The translations under genes and the position numbers were made by a program. Positions 17,151 through 25,138 of a DNA stretch of 64,000 nt are shown piece by piece. How positions within the stretch are numbered: position 1 is the first letter of the stretch; the number at the start of each line of letters is the position of its first letter. Source of the stretch: Halostella litorea (GTDB lineage: Archaea > Halobacteriota > Halobacteria > Halobacteriales > Natronoarchaeaceae); the NCBI RefSeq assembly GCF_004785955.1, contig NZ_SJER01000001.1, positions 992,001 to 1,056,000 on the forward strand, written 5' to 3'. The notes under the pieces are model-generated. The model ran no database searches and was not told the origin of the DNA. It saw nothing but the letters and a program-made list of their open reading frames with translations.

Positions 17151-17357
17151 ATGAATCAAACCGAACCGGCCACCGCCATCAGCGGCGGGCAACGTTCGCG
17201 GAAGGCCCTCCTCGCCTGTCCCGACTGCGGCCACGAGAACCCGACCGACGGCGACTGGGTCGTCGAACAGCGACGCGACGACCGCCCCCACGACGTGTAC
17301 CGCTGTCCGGACTGCGACGCGACCGTCACGACCCGACCGCGCTTCGCGACCGCGTAG
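17151..17357 (+). CDS. zinc-ribbon microprotein
   Basis: 68 residues with two CxxC knuckles, CPDCGHENPTDGDW and YRCPDCDATVTTRPR, spaced to form one zinc ribbon. The N-terminal 20 residues are polar (MNQTEPATAISGGQRSRKA), a form I recognise from conserved haloarchaeal zinc-finger microproteins. The function is unknown; a regulatory or nucleic-acid-binding role is usual for the fold. It lies 42 nt before the helicase gene in the same direction. Confidence 0.78.
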   Translation: MNQTEPATAISGGQRSRKALLACPDCGHENPTDGDWVVEQRRDDRPHDVYRCPDCDATVTTRPRFATA

Positions 17358-17399
17358 CGTTCCGAACACCTGAAATACCCGCATCTCCTACCGAATCCC

Positions 17400-19454
17400 G
17401 TGTCACGGCAGGTCCAGCAGGTGGACACGCTGTTCCTCCACGAGTCCGGCGACGACTTCGTCGTCGCGGTCACCCGCGACGGGAACAGGGTGTTCCGCGC
17501 CAAACTCGAACTGAAGGAGACCGGAGCGGGCCCCCGCCCGGGGAAGTTCCGGATCAAGCAGGGCTCCAGCGAGGAGCCCCGCGACCCCGACGAGTTCGTG
17601 GAGATCGCACGCCGGGCGGAACGCATCCGCATCTCCGAGCAGACCTCGCCCGGCGCGCGAAAGCGCCTGCGGGCGATGCTCGACGGCTACCAGCTGGACG
17701 CGAAGGCCGTCCGGACCTGCCGCTACTGCGCCTCGAACGGGCGGTACTCGCCGATAACCGCCGACACCGCCATCGAGGCCGACGGCGAGCACATCTGCCC
17801 GGACTGCGCCAAGCGCGAACTGGAGCGCGAACTCTCCTACCAGGGCGAGATGACCGGCGCGGCCCGCGACCGGCTGGAGGAGCTGCTGCTCGACGTGCAG
17901 GACCTGGACCGGATCACGAACCTGCTGAAGGGCCACCTCGACCCGGACCTGACGAAGTTCGACGAGATCAGCGCGACGACCGACGAGATAGAGAGCGTCC
18001 GCGTCGACGAGCTGAACCTCCACCCCGGCGTCCAGGGCCTGCTTGAGGACCGCTTCGAGGAGCTGTTGCCCGTCCAGAGCCTCGCCGTCGAGAACGGCCT
18101 GTTCGACGGGCGCGACCAGCTGGTCGTCAGCGCGACGGCGACCGGGAAGACGCTGGTCGGCGAGATGACCGGGCTGGACCGCGCGCTGAACGGGAAGGGG
18201 AAGATGCTGTTTCTCGTCCCGCTGGTCGCGCTGGCCAACCAGAAACACGAGGACTTCCGCGACGAGTACGGCGACCTGGTGAACGTCTCCATCCGCGTCG
18301 GCGCGAGCCGGGTCCGGGACGACGGCAACCGCTTCGACCCCAACGCCGACGTGATCGTCGGCACCTACGAGGGGATAGACCACGCACTCCGGACGGGGCG
18401 GGACCTGGGCGACATCGGGACCGTCGTCATCGACGAGGTCCACACGCTCCAGGAGGAGGACCGGGGCCACCGCCTCGACGGCCTGATCTCCCGGCTCAAA
18501 CACTACTGCGAGACGCGCGCCGACGAGCGGGCGGACTACGGCGGCGCGCAGTGGGTGTACCTCTCCGCGACGGTCGGCAACCCCAGCGAACTCGCCGACA
18601 AGTTGCGGGCGAACCTCGTGGAGTTCGAGGAGCGGCCGGTCCCCATCGAGCGCCACGTGACGTTCGCCGACGGCCGCGAGAAGCCCCGCATCGAGAACAA
18701 GCTGGTCCGCCGGGAGTTCGACTCGAAGTCCTCGAAGGGGTACCGCGGGCAGACGATCATCTTCACCAACTCGCGGCGGCGCTGCCACGAGATCAGCCGG
18801 AAGCTGGAGTACGACTCCGCGCCGTACCACGCCGGACTGGACTACGGCCGCCGGAAGAAAGTCGAGCGGAAGTTCGCCGACCAGGACCTGGCGGCGGTCG
18901 TCACCACCGCCGCGCTGGCCGCCGGCGTCGACTTCCCCGCCTCGCAGGTGATCTTCGACCGGCTGGCGATGGGCATCGAGTGGCTCACCGTCCAAGAGTT
19001 CCACCAGATGCTCGGCCGCGCCGGCCGCCCCGACTACCACGACACCGGGAAGGTGTACGTGCTGGTCGAACCCGACGAGAGCTACCACGGGAGCATGGAG
19101 ATGACGGAGGACGAGGTGGCGTTCAAGCTCCTCAAAGGCGAGATGGAGGCGGTCCGCACCCGCTACGACGAGAGCTCGGCCGTCGAGGAGACGCTGGCGA
19201 ACGTCACCGTCGCGGGCAAGGGCGCAAAGCGGCTCAACGACCGCATGATCGGCGAGGTGCCGACGAAACACGCCGTCGGCAAGCTGCTGGAGTACGAGTT
19301 CATCGACGGGTTCGAGCCGACGCCGCTCGGCCGGGCGGTGACGAGCCACTTCCTGAACCCCCGGCAGGCGTTCCTCCTGCTGGACGGGATCCGGAAGGAG
19401 AAACACCCCTACGAGCTCGTCGCCGACGCCGAACTGGACGAGGACGACCTCTGA
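17400..19454 (+). CDS. DEAD/DEAH box helicase with N-terminal zinc finger (haloarchaeal Ski2/Hel308-like)
   Basis: 684 residues. The N-terminal ~230 form a haloarchaeal-specific region with a zinc finger (Cys107, Cys110, Cys133, Cys136). The superfamily 2 core follows: Walker A ATATGKT (245-251), DEVH (345-348), SATVGNPSE (motif III), a GRAGRPDYHD motif VI, and a C-terminal helical tail. The core order is close to Ski2/Hel308-type helicases. It likely unwinds RNA or DNA; nothing around it narrows this. The GTG at 17400 follows the previous gene by 42 nt and starts the conserved N-terminus. Confidence 0.88.
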   Translation: MSRQVQQVDTLFLHESGDDFVVAVTRDGNRVFRAKLELKETGAGPRPGKFRIKQGSSEEPRDPDEFVEIARRAERIRISEQTSPGARKRLRAMLDGYQLDAKAVRTCRYCASNGRYSPITADTAIEADGEHICPDCAKRELERELSYQGEMTGAARDRLEELLLDVQDLDRITNLLKGHLDPDLTKFDEISATTDEIESVRVDELNLHPGVQGLLEDRFEELLPVQSLAVENGLFDGRDQLVVSATATGKTLVGEMTGLDRALNGKGKMLFLVPLVALANQKHEDFRDEYGDLVNVSIRVGASRVRDDGNRFDPNADVIVGTYEGIDHALRTGRDLGDIGTVVIDEVHTLQEEDRGHRLDGLISRLKHYCETRADERADYGGAQWVYLSATVGNPSELADKLRANLVEFEERPVPIERHVTFADGREKPRIENKLVRREFDSKSSKGYRGQTIIFTNSRRRCHEISRKLEYDSAPYHAGLDYGRRKKVERKFADQDLAAVVTTAALAAGVDFPASQVIFDRLAMGIEWLTVQEFHQMLGRAGRPDYHDTGKVYVLVEPDESYHGSMEMTEDEVAFKLLKGEMEAVRTRYDESSAVEETLANVTVAGKGAKRLNDRMIGEVPTKHAVGKLLEYEFIDGFEPTPLGRAVTSHFLNPRQAFLLLDGIRKEKHPYELVADAELDEDDL

Positions 19455-19470
19455 ACGCCGGGCCGACCGG

Positions 19471-19929
19471 TCAGCCGAGGTCGCCGACCGTTCTGTCCCC
19501 CCACAGCACCGCGACGCACGTCCGGAGCAGGTAGCCGGCGGCGAACGCCACCGTGCCGAACAGGAGCGCGACGACGCCCTGGAACGCCAACCCGTCGAGT
19601 TCGAGGAAGTACGCGAGCTGTTCCCCGCGCGTCCGTGAGGGGAGCCCCACGAACGCGTGGTACGCGTTGTATCCGAGCAGCGAGCCGTACGCCCCGAGCC
19701 ACGCGGCGACCAGCCCGACCCCGCCGTAGCCGGCGACGGCGGCGGCGGCGACGCCGACGAGCAGGGCCTGCCCGGGGATGAACACGACGCAGCCCGACAC
19801 CGCGAAGAGGCCGGCGGCGTACGCCGCGTACGTCGCGACGAGCAGGGCCGGGGCGCAGGCGAGCGCGAGGAACAGCCGGCGGCGGTGCGCGGGCCGGCCG
19901 ACCAGCAGGGCGCGGGGGGAGGGGACCAT
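19471..19929 (-). CDS. small multi-pass membrane protein of unknown function
   Basis: 152 residues with about four hydrophobic helices (ACAPALLVATYAAYAAGLFAV, GQALLVGVAAAAVAGYGG, FQGVVALLFGTVAFAAGYLL and a third in between). Short charged loops contain LPSRTRGEQLAYFLELD. No family is recognised. Its stop is 16 nt from that of the helicase, convergent. Haloarchaeal membrane proteins of this size are often uncharacterised. Confidence 0.65.
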   Translation of the reverse strand: MVPSPRALLVGRPAHRRRLFLALACAPALLVATYAAYAAGLFAVSGCVVFIPGQALLVGVAAAAVAGYGGVGLVAAWLGAYGSLLGYNAYHAFVGLPSRTRGEQLAYFLELDGLAFQGVVALLFGTVAFAAGYLLRTCVAVLWGDRTVGDLG

Positions 19930-20036
19930 GCCGGCGTGTTCGCGGCCGCCCGGGTTAAATCCAATCCCGCGTCCCGCTCCGAAACCGGACGTGTCCGCGT
20001 CGCAGGCTTTTTTCCGCCACCCCGCGTCTCCCCGAT

Positions 20037-21893
20037 GTGGCAGCCATCACCCCCGCCGTCGCCGTCGTGTTCGCCGTCATCCTCGGCGCGCTCGTCCTGT
20101 TCGCGACGGAGGCGGTGCCGGTCGACGTGACGGCGCTCGGCGTGATGGTCGCGCTCCTGCTGGTCGAACCGGTCAGCGGAGCGTTCGTCCGCGTCGGCCT
20201 GCTCGACGCGCCCGTCGCCGTGCTCGACTCCCCCCAGCAGGGCGTCTCCGGCTTCGCCAGCACGGCGACGATCACCGTGCTGGCCATGTTCATCCTGAGC
20301 GAGGGCGTCCAGCGGACCGGGATCGTCCAGATCCTCGGGCGGAAGATAGCGGCCTACACCGGCGACGACGAGGGGAAACAGCTCGGCGCGACCATCGGCG
20401 TCGTCGGCCCCATCTCCGGGTTCATCAACAACACCGCCGCCGTCGCCATCCTGCTCCCGATGGTCACCGACCTCGCCCACGAGGGGAAGACGTCGCCGTC
20501 GAAGCTGCTGATCCCGCTGTCGTACGCGTCGATGTTCGGCGGGACGCTGACGCTGATCGGCACGTCGACGAACATCCTCGCCAGCGACATCATGGCTCGC
20601 CCGGAGTTCCTCGGCCGCGGGTTCGGGATGTTCGAGTTCACCGCGCTCGGCCTGCTGTTGAGCGTCGTCGGCACCGCCTACCTGCTCACCGTCGGGCGGT
20701 GGCTCACTCCCGAGCGCATCCCGCCGGCGGCCGACCTCACCGCGGAGTTCGAGATGGGCGACTACCTCACGGAGGTCGTCGTCCGCGAGGATTCCCCGCT
20801 CGTCGGCCAGACCGTCCGGACGACGATGCGGGAACTGGACTACGACGTCGACCTCGTCCAGCTCGTCCGGGGCGACCGCGTGTTCATCGAACCGCTCGGG
20901 CCGAAGACGATCCGGGCCGGCGACGTGTTCGCCGTCCGCACGGACCGCGACACGCTGCTGGAGATAAGCGACTCGGAGGGGCTGGACCTACTGCCCGAGG
21001 TCGAGGTCGACGAGTCGGAACTGGAGACCCCCGCCGCTGCCCAGACGCTCGTCGAGGTGGTGATCCCGCCGGGGTCGGCGCTGCTGGGCGAGACGCTCGT
21101 CTCGGCGAACTTCCGGCAGCGCTACGATGCGACGGTGCTCGCGCTCCGCCGCGGCGGCGACGTGGTCCGCAAGCGCATGGACCACGTCCCGCTCCGGATC
21201 GGCGACACGCTGCTCGTGCAGGCGACCCCCGACAGCCTGGAGCGGCTGGACCGCAACCGCGATTTCACCGTGGCCGGCGAGATCGAGCGCCGGACGTTCC
21301 GCGAGTCGAAGATCCCCGTCGCGCTGGGGATCGTCGCCGCCGTCGTCGGCGTCGCCGCGCTGGACTTCCTGCCGATCATGGTGGCGGCCCTCGCCGGGGC
21401 GCTGGCGATGGTGGTGTCGGGCTGTCTGAAGCCCGGCGAGATCTACGACGCCGTCCAGTGGGACGTGATCGTCCTGCTGGCCGGCGTCATCCCGCTCGGG
21501 CTTGCGATGGAGAACTCCGGCGCGGCCGCGCTGCTTGCCGACGCGGTGGTCGACAGCGCCGCCGCCTTGCCGCCGATCGCCGTGCTCGGGCTGCTGTACG
21601 TCGTCACCGCCTTACTGACCAACGTCGTCAGCAACAACGCCAGCGTCGTGCTCATGGTGCCCGTCGCCTTCGAGGCCGCGACCCGGATCGGCGCGGACGC
21701 GTTCTCGTTCATCCTCGCGGTCACGTTCGCCGCCTCGACGGCGTTCATGACGCCCGTGGGCTACCAGACGAACCTGTTCGTCTACGGCCCCGGCGGCTAC
21801 CGCTTCTCGGACTACGTCCGCGTCGGCGGCCCGCTCCAGTTGCTCTTTGCCGTGACGACGACGCTCGGCATCGCGGCGCTCTGGGGCGTGTGA
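20037..21893 (+). CDS. SLC13/DASS-type permease with two TrkA-C domains (first copy)
   Basis: 618 residues. The N-terminal helices start EAVPVDVTALGVMVALLL and carry the permease signature GFINNTAAVAILLP, and TLIGTSTNILAS is the anion-binding SNT loop. Two TrkA-C (RCK-C) regulatory domains lie roughly at 235-310 and 335-410, followed by the second half of the permease (FLPIMVAALAGALAMV to YQTNLFVYGPGGYR). The likely cargo is a dicarboxylate or inorganic anion such as sulfate. The start is a GTG at 20037; the overlapping ATG at 20035 is out of frame. A close paralogue begins at 23134. Confidence 0.88.
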   Translation: MAAITPAVAVVFAVILGALVLFATEAVPVDVTALGVMVALLLVEPVSGAFVRVGLLDAPVAVLDSPQQGVSGFASTATITVLAMFILSEGVQRTGIVQILGRKIAAYTGDDEGKQLGATIGVVGPISGFINNTAAVAILLPMVTDLAHEGKTSPSKLLIPLSYASMFGGTLTLIGTSTNILASDIMARPEFLGRGFGMFEFTALGLLLSVVGTAYLLTVGRWLTPERIPPAADLTAEFEMGDYLTEVVVREDSPLVGQTVRTTMRELDYDVDLVQLVRGDRVFIEPLGPKTIRAGDVFAVRTDRDTLLEISDSEGLDLLPEVEVDESELETPAAAQTLVEVVIPPGSALLGETLVSANFRQRYDATVLALRRGGDVVRKRMDHVPLRIGDTLLVQATPDSLERLDRNRDFTVAGEIERRTFRESKIPVALGIVAAVVGVAALDFLPIMVAALAGALAMVVSGCLKPGEIYDAVQWDVIVLLAGVIPLGLAMENSGAAALLADAVVDSAAALPPIAVLGLLYVVTALLTNVVSNNASVVLMVPVAFEAATRIGADAFSFILAVTFAASTAFMTPVGYQTNLFVYGPGGYRFSDYVRVGGPLQLLFAVTTTLGIAALWGV

Positions 21894-21914
21894 CCCCCGC
21901 CGGTGAACGAAACC

Positions 21915-21922
21915 CTTTACAC
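21915..21922 (+). promoter_or_regulatory. TATA-like box of tRNA-Pro
   Basis: CTTTACAC, 32 nt before the first tRNA base in an otherwise GC-rich spacer. Confidence 0.5.
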
Positions 21923-21946
21923 CGCGACGGGCGAACTACGTCGTGC

Positions 21947-22019
21947 GGGACCGTGGGTTAGCCTGGTATACTTCGGGCCTTGGGTGCCCGTGACCGCGGT
22001 TCAAATCCGCGCGGTCCCA
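21947..22019 (+). tRNA. tRNA-Pro (anticodon TGG)
   Basis: The acceptor stem GGGACCG/CGGTCCC pairs 21947-21953 with 22012-22018, followed by discriminator A22019. The anticodon stem CGGGC/GCCCG closes the loop CTTGGGT with anticodon TGG. The T stem CGCGG/CCGCG encloses TTCAAAT. No intron or encoded CCA. The tRNA sits between the two SLC13 paralogues, and its 3' end is duplicated 175 bp downstream. Confidence 0.94.
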
Positions 22020-22020
22020 T
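21997..22020 (+). repeat. 24-bp direct repeat, copy 1 (tRNA-Pro 3' end)
   Basis: This copy covers the T arm and 3' acceptor strand of tRNA-Pro plus one flanking base. It is repeated without mismatch at 22172-22195. A duplicated tRNA 3' end is the hallmark of an integrase attachment site. Confidence 0.75.
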
Positions 22021-22171
22021 CCCGATTCTGCGAGGGGTTCGCGAACAGCGTGAGCGAACCCTCGGAGCGGTCCCCGCTCCGGCGAACGAACGTGACGAGC
22101 GAACGGTACGTCCGCCGGATTCGAACCCTGGGAGTCGCAACCGTGAGCGCCGCGAGCGGTCCGTCTCCCTC

Positions 22172-22195
22172 CGGTTCAAATCCGCGCGGTCCCAT
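22172..22195 (+). repeat. 24-bp direct repeat, copy 2 (possible att scar)
   Basis: A perfect copy of 21997-22020 without the rest of a tRNA gene around it. The 151 bp between the copies hold no gene; a GGAGCGG/CCGCTCC hairpin and GTTCGC/GCGAAC repeats are visible there. It may be the scar of an excised element or a partial tRNA duplication. Confidence 0.7.
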
Positions 22196-22229
22196 TCGTT
22201 CTGTAGGAAACTGAGGCGACGAGCGTCGG

Positions 22230-23042
22230 CTACCGGTTCCAGGGCCCGTGGTCGGGGTCGATCAGCCGCTTCTCGCGGTCGATGGCCTCGATCCGCGCCA
22301 CGTCCTCGTCGTCGAGTTCCAGGTCCCGCGCGGCGAGGTTCTCGCGGAGGTGGGCCTCGCTGCTGGCCTTCGGGATGGCGGCGACGTTGTCCTTCGAGAG
22401 CAGCCACGCGAGGCTGACCTGCGCGGGCGTCGCGTCGTGTTTCTCGGCGATGTCGCGTAGCACGGGGACGTCGACCACCTCGCCCTGCGCGAGCGGGGAG
22501 TAGGCGACGAGCCAGTGGTCGTGGCGCTGCGCGTAGTCGACGAGTTCGTCCTGCTGGAGGAGCGGATGCATCTCGACCTGGTGGGCCGCGAGCGGCGCGT
22601 CGAGGACCTCGCGGGCCTCGTCCAGCAGGTCGGGCGCGAAGTTCGACAGCCCCACGTTGCGGACCCGCCCGTCGGCGACCGCCTCGTCGAACGCCGGCAG
22701 GACGACGTCGGGGTCGTAGACGCCGGCGGGCCAGTGGACGTACAGCAGGTCGACGGCGTCGACGCCGAGGCGGTCCAGACAGCCGTCGATGGCCTCGGGC
22801 ACCGCCTCCGCCTCCGGCGGGACGTCGACGTGGACGGTCTTGGTCGCGAGGAATAGCTCGTCGCGGTCGACCCCCGACGCGGCGATCCCGTCGCCGACGT
22901 ACCGCTCGTTCTCGTACACCTGCGCGGTGTCGACGTAGCGGTAGCCCACGTCGAGCGCGCGCTCGACGGTGTCGTCCCACTGGTCGCGGTTGTCGTCCGA
23001 GTAGGTCCCGAGCCCGATCCGGGGGAGCGCGTCGATCGGCAT
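22230..23042 (-). CDS. aldo/keto reductase
   Basis: 270 residues of the AKR (beta/alpha)8 family. The catalytic tetrad is recognisable: Asp and Tyr in YRYVDTAQVYENE, Lys in FLATKTVH and His in LLYVHWPAG. The C-terminal NADPH site shows IPKASSEAHLREN. Sequence and length match bacterial 2,5-diketo-gluconate-reductase-like AKRs; the substrate is unknown. It is divergent from the second SLC13 permease; the start at 23042 leaves a 91-nt shared promoter region. Confidence 0.88.
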   Translation of the reverse strand: MPIDALPRIGLGTYSDDNRDQWDDTVERALDVGYRYVDTAQVYENERYVGDGIAASGVDRDELFLATKTVHVDVPPEAEAVPEAIDGCLDRLGVDAVDLLYVHWPAGVYDPDVVLPAFDEAVADGRVRNVGLSNFAPDLLDEAREVLDAPLAAHQVEMHPLLQQDELVDYAQRHDHWLVAYSPLAQGEVVDVPVLRDIAEKHDATPAQVSLAWLLSKDNVAAIPKASSEAHLRENLAARDLELDDEDVARIEAIDREKRLIDPDHGPWNR

Positions 23043-23098
23043 GGCTCCACGTTGCCGCGGCGCGCCCTTGGCTCTGTCCGTCCCGGCACGCAGTCGGC

Positions 23099-23106
23099 GC
23101 TTATCC
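23099..23106 (+). promoter_or_regulatory. TATA-like box of the second SLC13 permease gene
   Basis: GCTTATCC, 27 nt before the GTG at 23134; it supports that codon over later in-frame GTGs. Confidence 0.5.
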
Positions 23107-23133
23107 GTGTCGACGGGGTTGTTCGTAGGTACC

Positions 23134-25044
23134 GTGACGACTCCGGCCGTTCCGCGGGCGGCGGGTCCCCTCGTTAGCCAGCCGTCCCCGACCGTGACGG
23201 TCGACGTCGTGGTGGTGTTTGCGGTCCTCGTCCTCACGCTCGCGCTGTTCCTCACGGAGGCCCTGCCGGTCGACGTGACCGCCATCCTCGTGATGGTCCT
23301 GCTCATCGTCCTCGAACCGTGGACGGGTATCACGCCGGAACTGGGTATCTCCGGCTTCTCGAACCCGGCGACGGTGACGGTGCTGGCGATGCTGATCCTG
23401 AGCTCCGGGGTCGCCCGGACCGGGCTCGTCCAGATCCTCGGGCGGAAGATGGCCGCCTTCGCAGGCGACAGCCTCGACAGGCAACTGCTGGCGACCGTCG
23501 GGGTCGCCGGGCCGGCGTCGGGGTTCGTCAACAACACGCCCGTCGTGGCGGTGCTGGTGCCCGTCGTCTCGGACGTCGCAAACCGGGGGCACACGTCGCC
23601 GTCGAAGCTGCTGATCCCGCTGTCGTACGCGTCGATGCTCGGCGGGACGCTGACGCTGATCGGCACGTCGACGAACATTCTCGCCAGCGACGTGTCGGCG
23701 CGGCTCATCGGCCACCCGTTCGGGATGTTCGAGTTCACGAAGCTCGGGGCCCTGGTGTTGTTCGTCGGGGGGCTGTACCTGCTCACGGTCGGCCACCGGC
23801 TCCTGCCCGAGCGGGTGCCGCCCGAGGAGAGCGTCGTCCGGGAGTACAGCGTCGGCGAGTACCTGACGGAGGTGGTCGTCGAGGAGGGGTCACAGCTCGT
23901 CGGGAACACGGTCGAGGAGACGGAGACGGGGGAGTTCGACGCGGAGATCGTCCAGGTCGTCCGCGACGGCGAGCGGTACCTCCAGCCGCTCGGGCCGAAG
24001 GAGATCCGGGCGGGCGACCGGCTCCGGCTCCGGGCGGGGCGGGACGCCGTCGAAGCGATCGCCGGGCGGAAGCGGGTGACCGTGACGGGCGCGCCGGACG
24101 GGGAGCCGACACCGGAGCCGGACGCGGCGACCGCGCGGACGCTCGTCGAGGTGGTCGTGCCCCGCGGGTCGACCCTGCTGGGCGAGACGCTCGCCAGCGC
24201 GGCGTTCCGCGAGCGGTTCGACGCGAGCGTGCTCGCGTTCCGGAGCCGCGGGGAGACGGTCCACGAGGGGATGGACGGGCGGCCGATCCGGGTCGGCGAC
24301 ACGCTGCTCGTCCAGGCCGACCCGAGCAGGATCGACCGGCTGGCGAGCACCGACGAACTGATCGTCGCCCACGAGCCCGAGCGGCCGGACTACCGGACCG
24401 AGAAGATCCCCCACGCCGTCGCGATCATGGCGGGCGTCGTCGGCGTCGCGGCGACGCCGTGGGACGGGGTCGCCGGGGCGACCGGCGTCGCCGCGGTCGA
24501 GCGGTTCCTCGCCGGCGGGTTCCCCATCCTCGTGACGGCGCTCGCGGGCGTCGTGGCGATGGTGGCGACGGGCGTCCTGCGGCCAAACGAGATCTACGAG
24601 TCCGTCGAGTGGGACGTGATCTTCCTGCTGGCCGGCGTCATCCCGCTGGGGATCGCACTGGAGCAAAGCGGCGGCGCTGCCCTGCTCGGCGCGTCGCTGG
24701 CTGCGACCGGCCAGTACCTGCCGGCGGTCGGCGTGCTGTGGGTGTTCTACATGGGGACGGGGCTGATAACGGAGGTGGTGAGCAACAACGCGAGCGTCGT
24801 GTTGATGATCCCCGTCGCCGTCGACACGGCGGCGCGGATCGGCGCGAACCCGTTCGCGTTCGTCCTCGCGGTCACGTTCGCCGCCTCGACGGCGTTTCTC
24901 GGCCCCATCGGCTACCAGACGAACCTGTTCGTCTACGGGCCCGGCGGCTACCGCTTCACCGACTACTTCCGGATCGGCGCGCCGCTCCAGATGTTGCTCT
25001 CGGTGGTCACGGTCGGCGGGATCGTCCACTTCTGGGGGGTGTGA
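23134..25044 (+). CDS. SLC13/DASS-type permease with two TrkA-C domains (second copy)
   Basis: 636 residues, a paralogue of the permease at 20037 with the same order: permease half with GFVNNTPVVAVLVP and LIGTSTNILAS, two TrkA-C domains (about 235-315 and 345-420), and a second permease half ending YQTNLFVYGPGGYRF. A 99-bp stretch (23593-23691) differs from the first copy at only two bases. The second permease half has an insert (ATPWDGVAGATGVAAVERF) absent from copy 1. The GTG at 23134 is supported by the TATA-like box; a later GTG near 23191 is possible. Anion or dicarboxylate transport is likely. Confidence 0.86.
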   Translation: MTTPAVPRAAGPLVSQPSPTVTVDVVVVFAVLVLTLALFLTEALPVDVTAILVMVLLIVLEPWTGITPELGISGFSNPATVTVLAMLILSSGVARTGLVQILGRKMAAFAGDSLDRQLLATVGVAGPASGFVNNTPVVAVLVPVVSDVANRGHTSPSKLLIPLSYASMLGGTLTLIGTSTNILASDVSARLIGHPFGMFEFTKLGALVLFVGGLYLLTVGHRLLPERVPPEESVVREYSVGEYLTEVVVEEGSQLVGNTVEETETGEFDAEIVQVVRDGERYLQPLGPKEIRAGDRLRLRAGRDAVEAIAGRKRVTVTGAPDGEPTPEPDAATARTLVEVVVPRGSTLLGETLASAAFRERFDASVLAFRSRGETVHEGMDGRPIRVGDTLLVQADPSRIDRLASTDELIVAHEPERPDYRTEKIPHAVAIMAGVVGVAATPWDGVAGATGVAAVERFLAGGFPILVTALAGVVAMVATGVLRPNEIYESVEWDVIFLLAGVIPLGIALEQSGGAALLGASLAATGQYLPAVGVLWVFYMGTGLITEVVSNNASVVLMIPVAVDTAARIGANPFAFVLAVTFAASTAFLGPIGYQTNLFVYGPGGYRFTDYFRIGAPLQMLLSVVTVGGIVHFWGV

Positions 25045-25105
25045 CGGCGACCGCCGCCCGCCGCGGGCGCCCCGTCGAATCACTTCCGCTCCGGGGTTTG
25101 CCAAC

Positions 25106-25113
25106 CTTCATAG
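25106..25113 (+). promoter_or_regulatory. TATA-like box of mcm
   Basis: CTTCATAG ends 25 nt before the mcm ATG at 25139; the following GATAACGAACTAAG stretch is the least GC-rich part of the spacer. Confidence 0.5.
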
Positions 25114-25138
25114 GGGATAACGAACTAAGGGGTGGTGA

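Noticed and set aside
17403-20480. Very long (1025-codon) minus-strand frame opposite the helicase
   Set aside because: High GC keeps antisense frames open; the translation is low-complexity Val/Asp/Leu/Arg with no motif, and the helicase on the plus strand is certain.
22001-22195. Minus-strand open frame beginning MGPRGFEP across tRNA-Pro and its repeat
   Set aside because: The MGPRGFEP start is the well-known translation of an antisense tRNA 3' end; the frame has no domain and runs through the tRNA.
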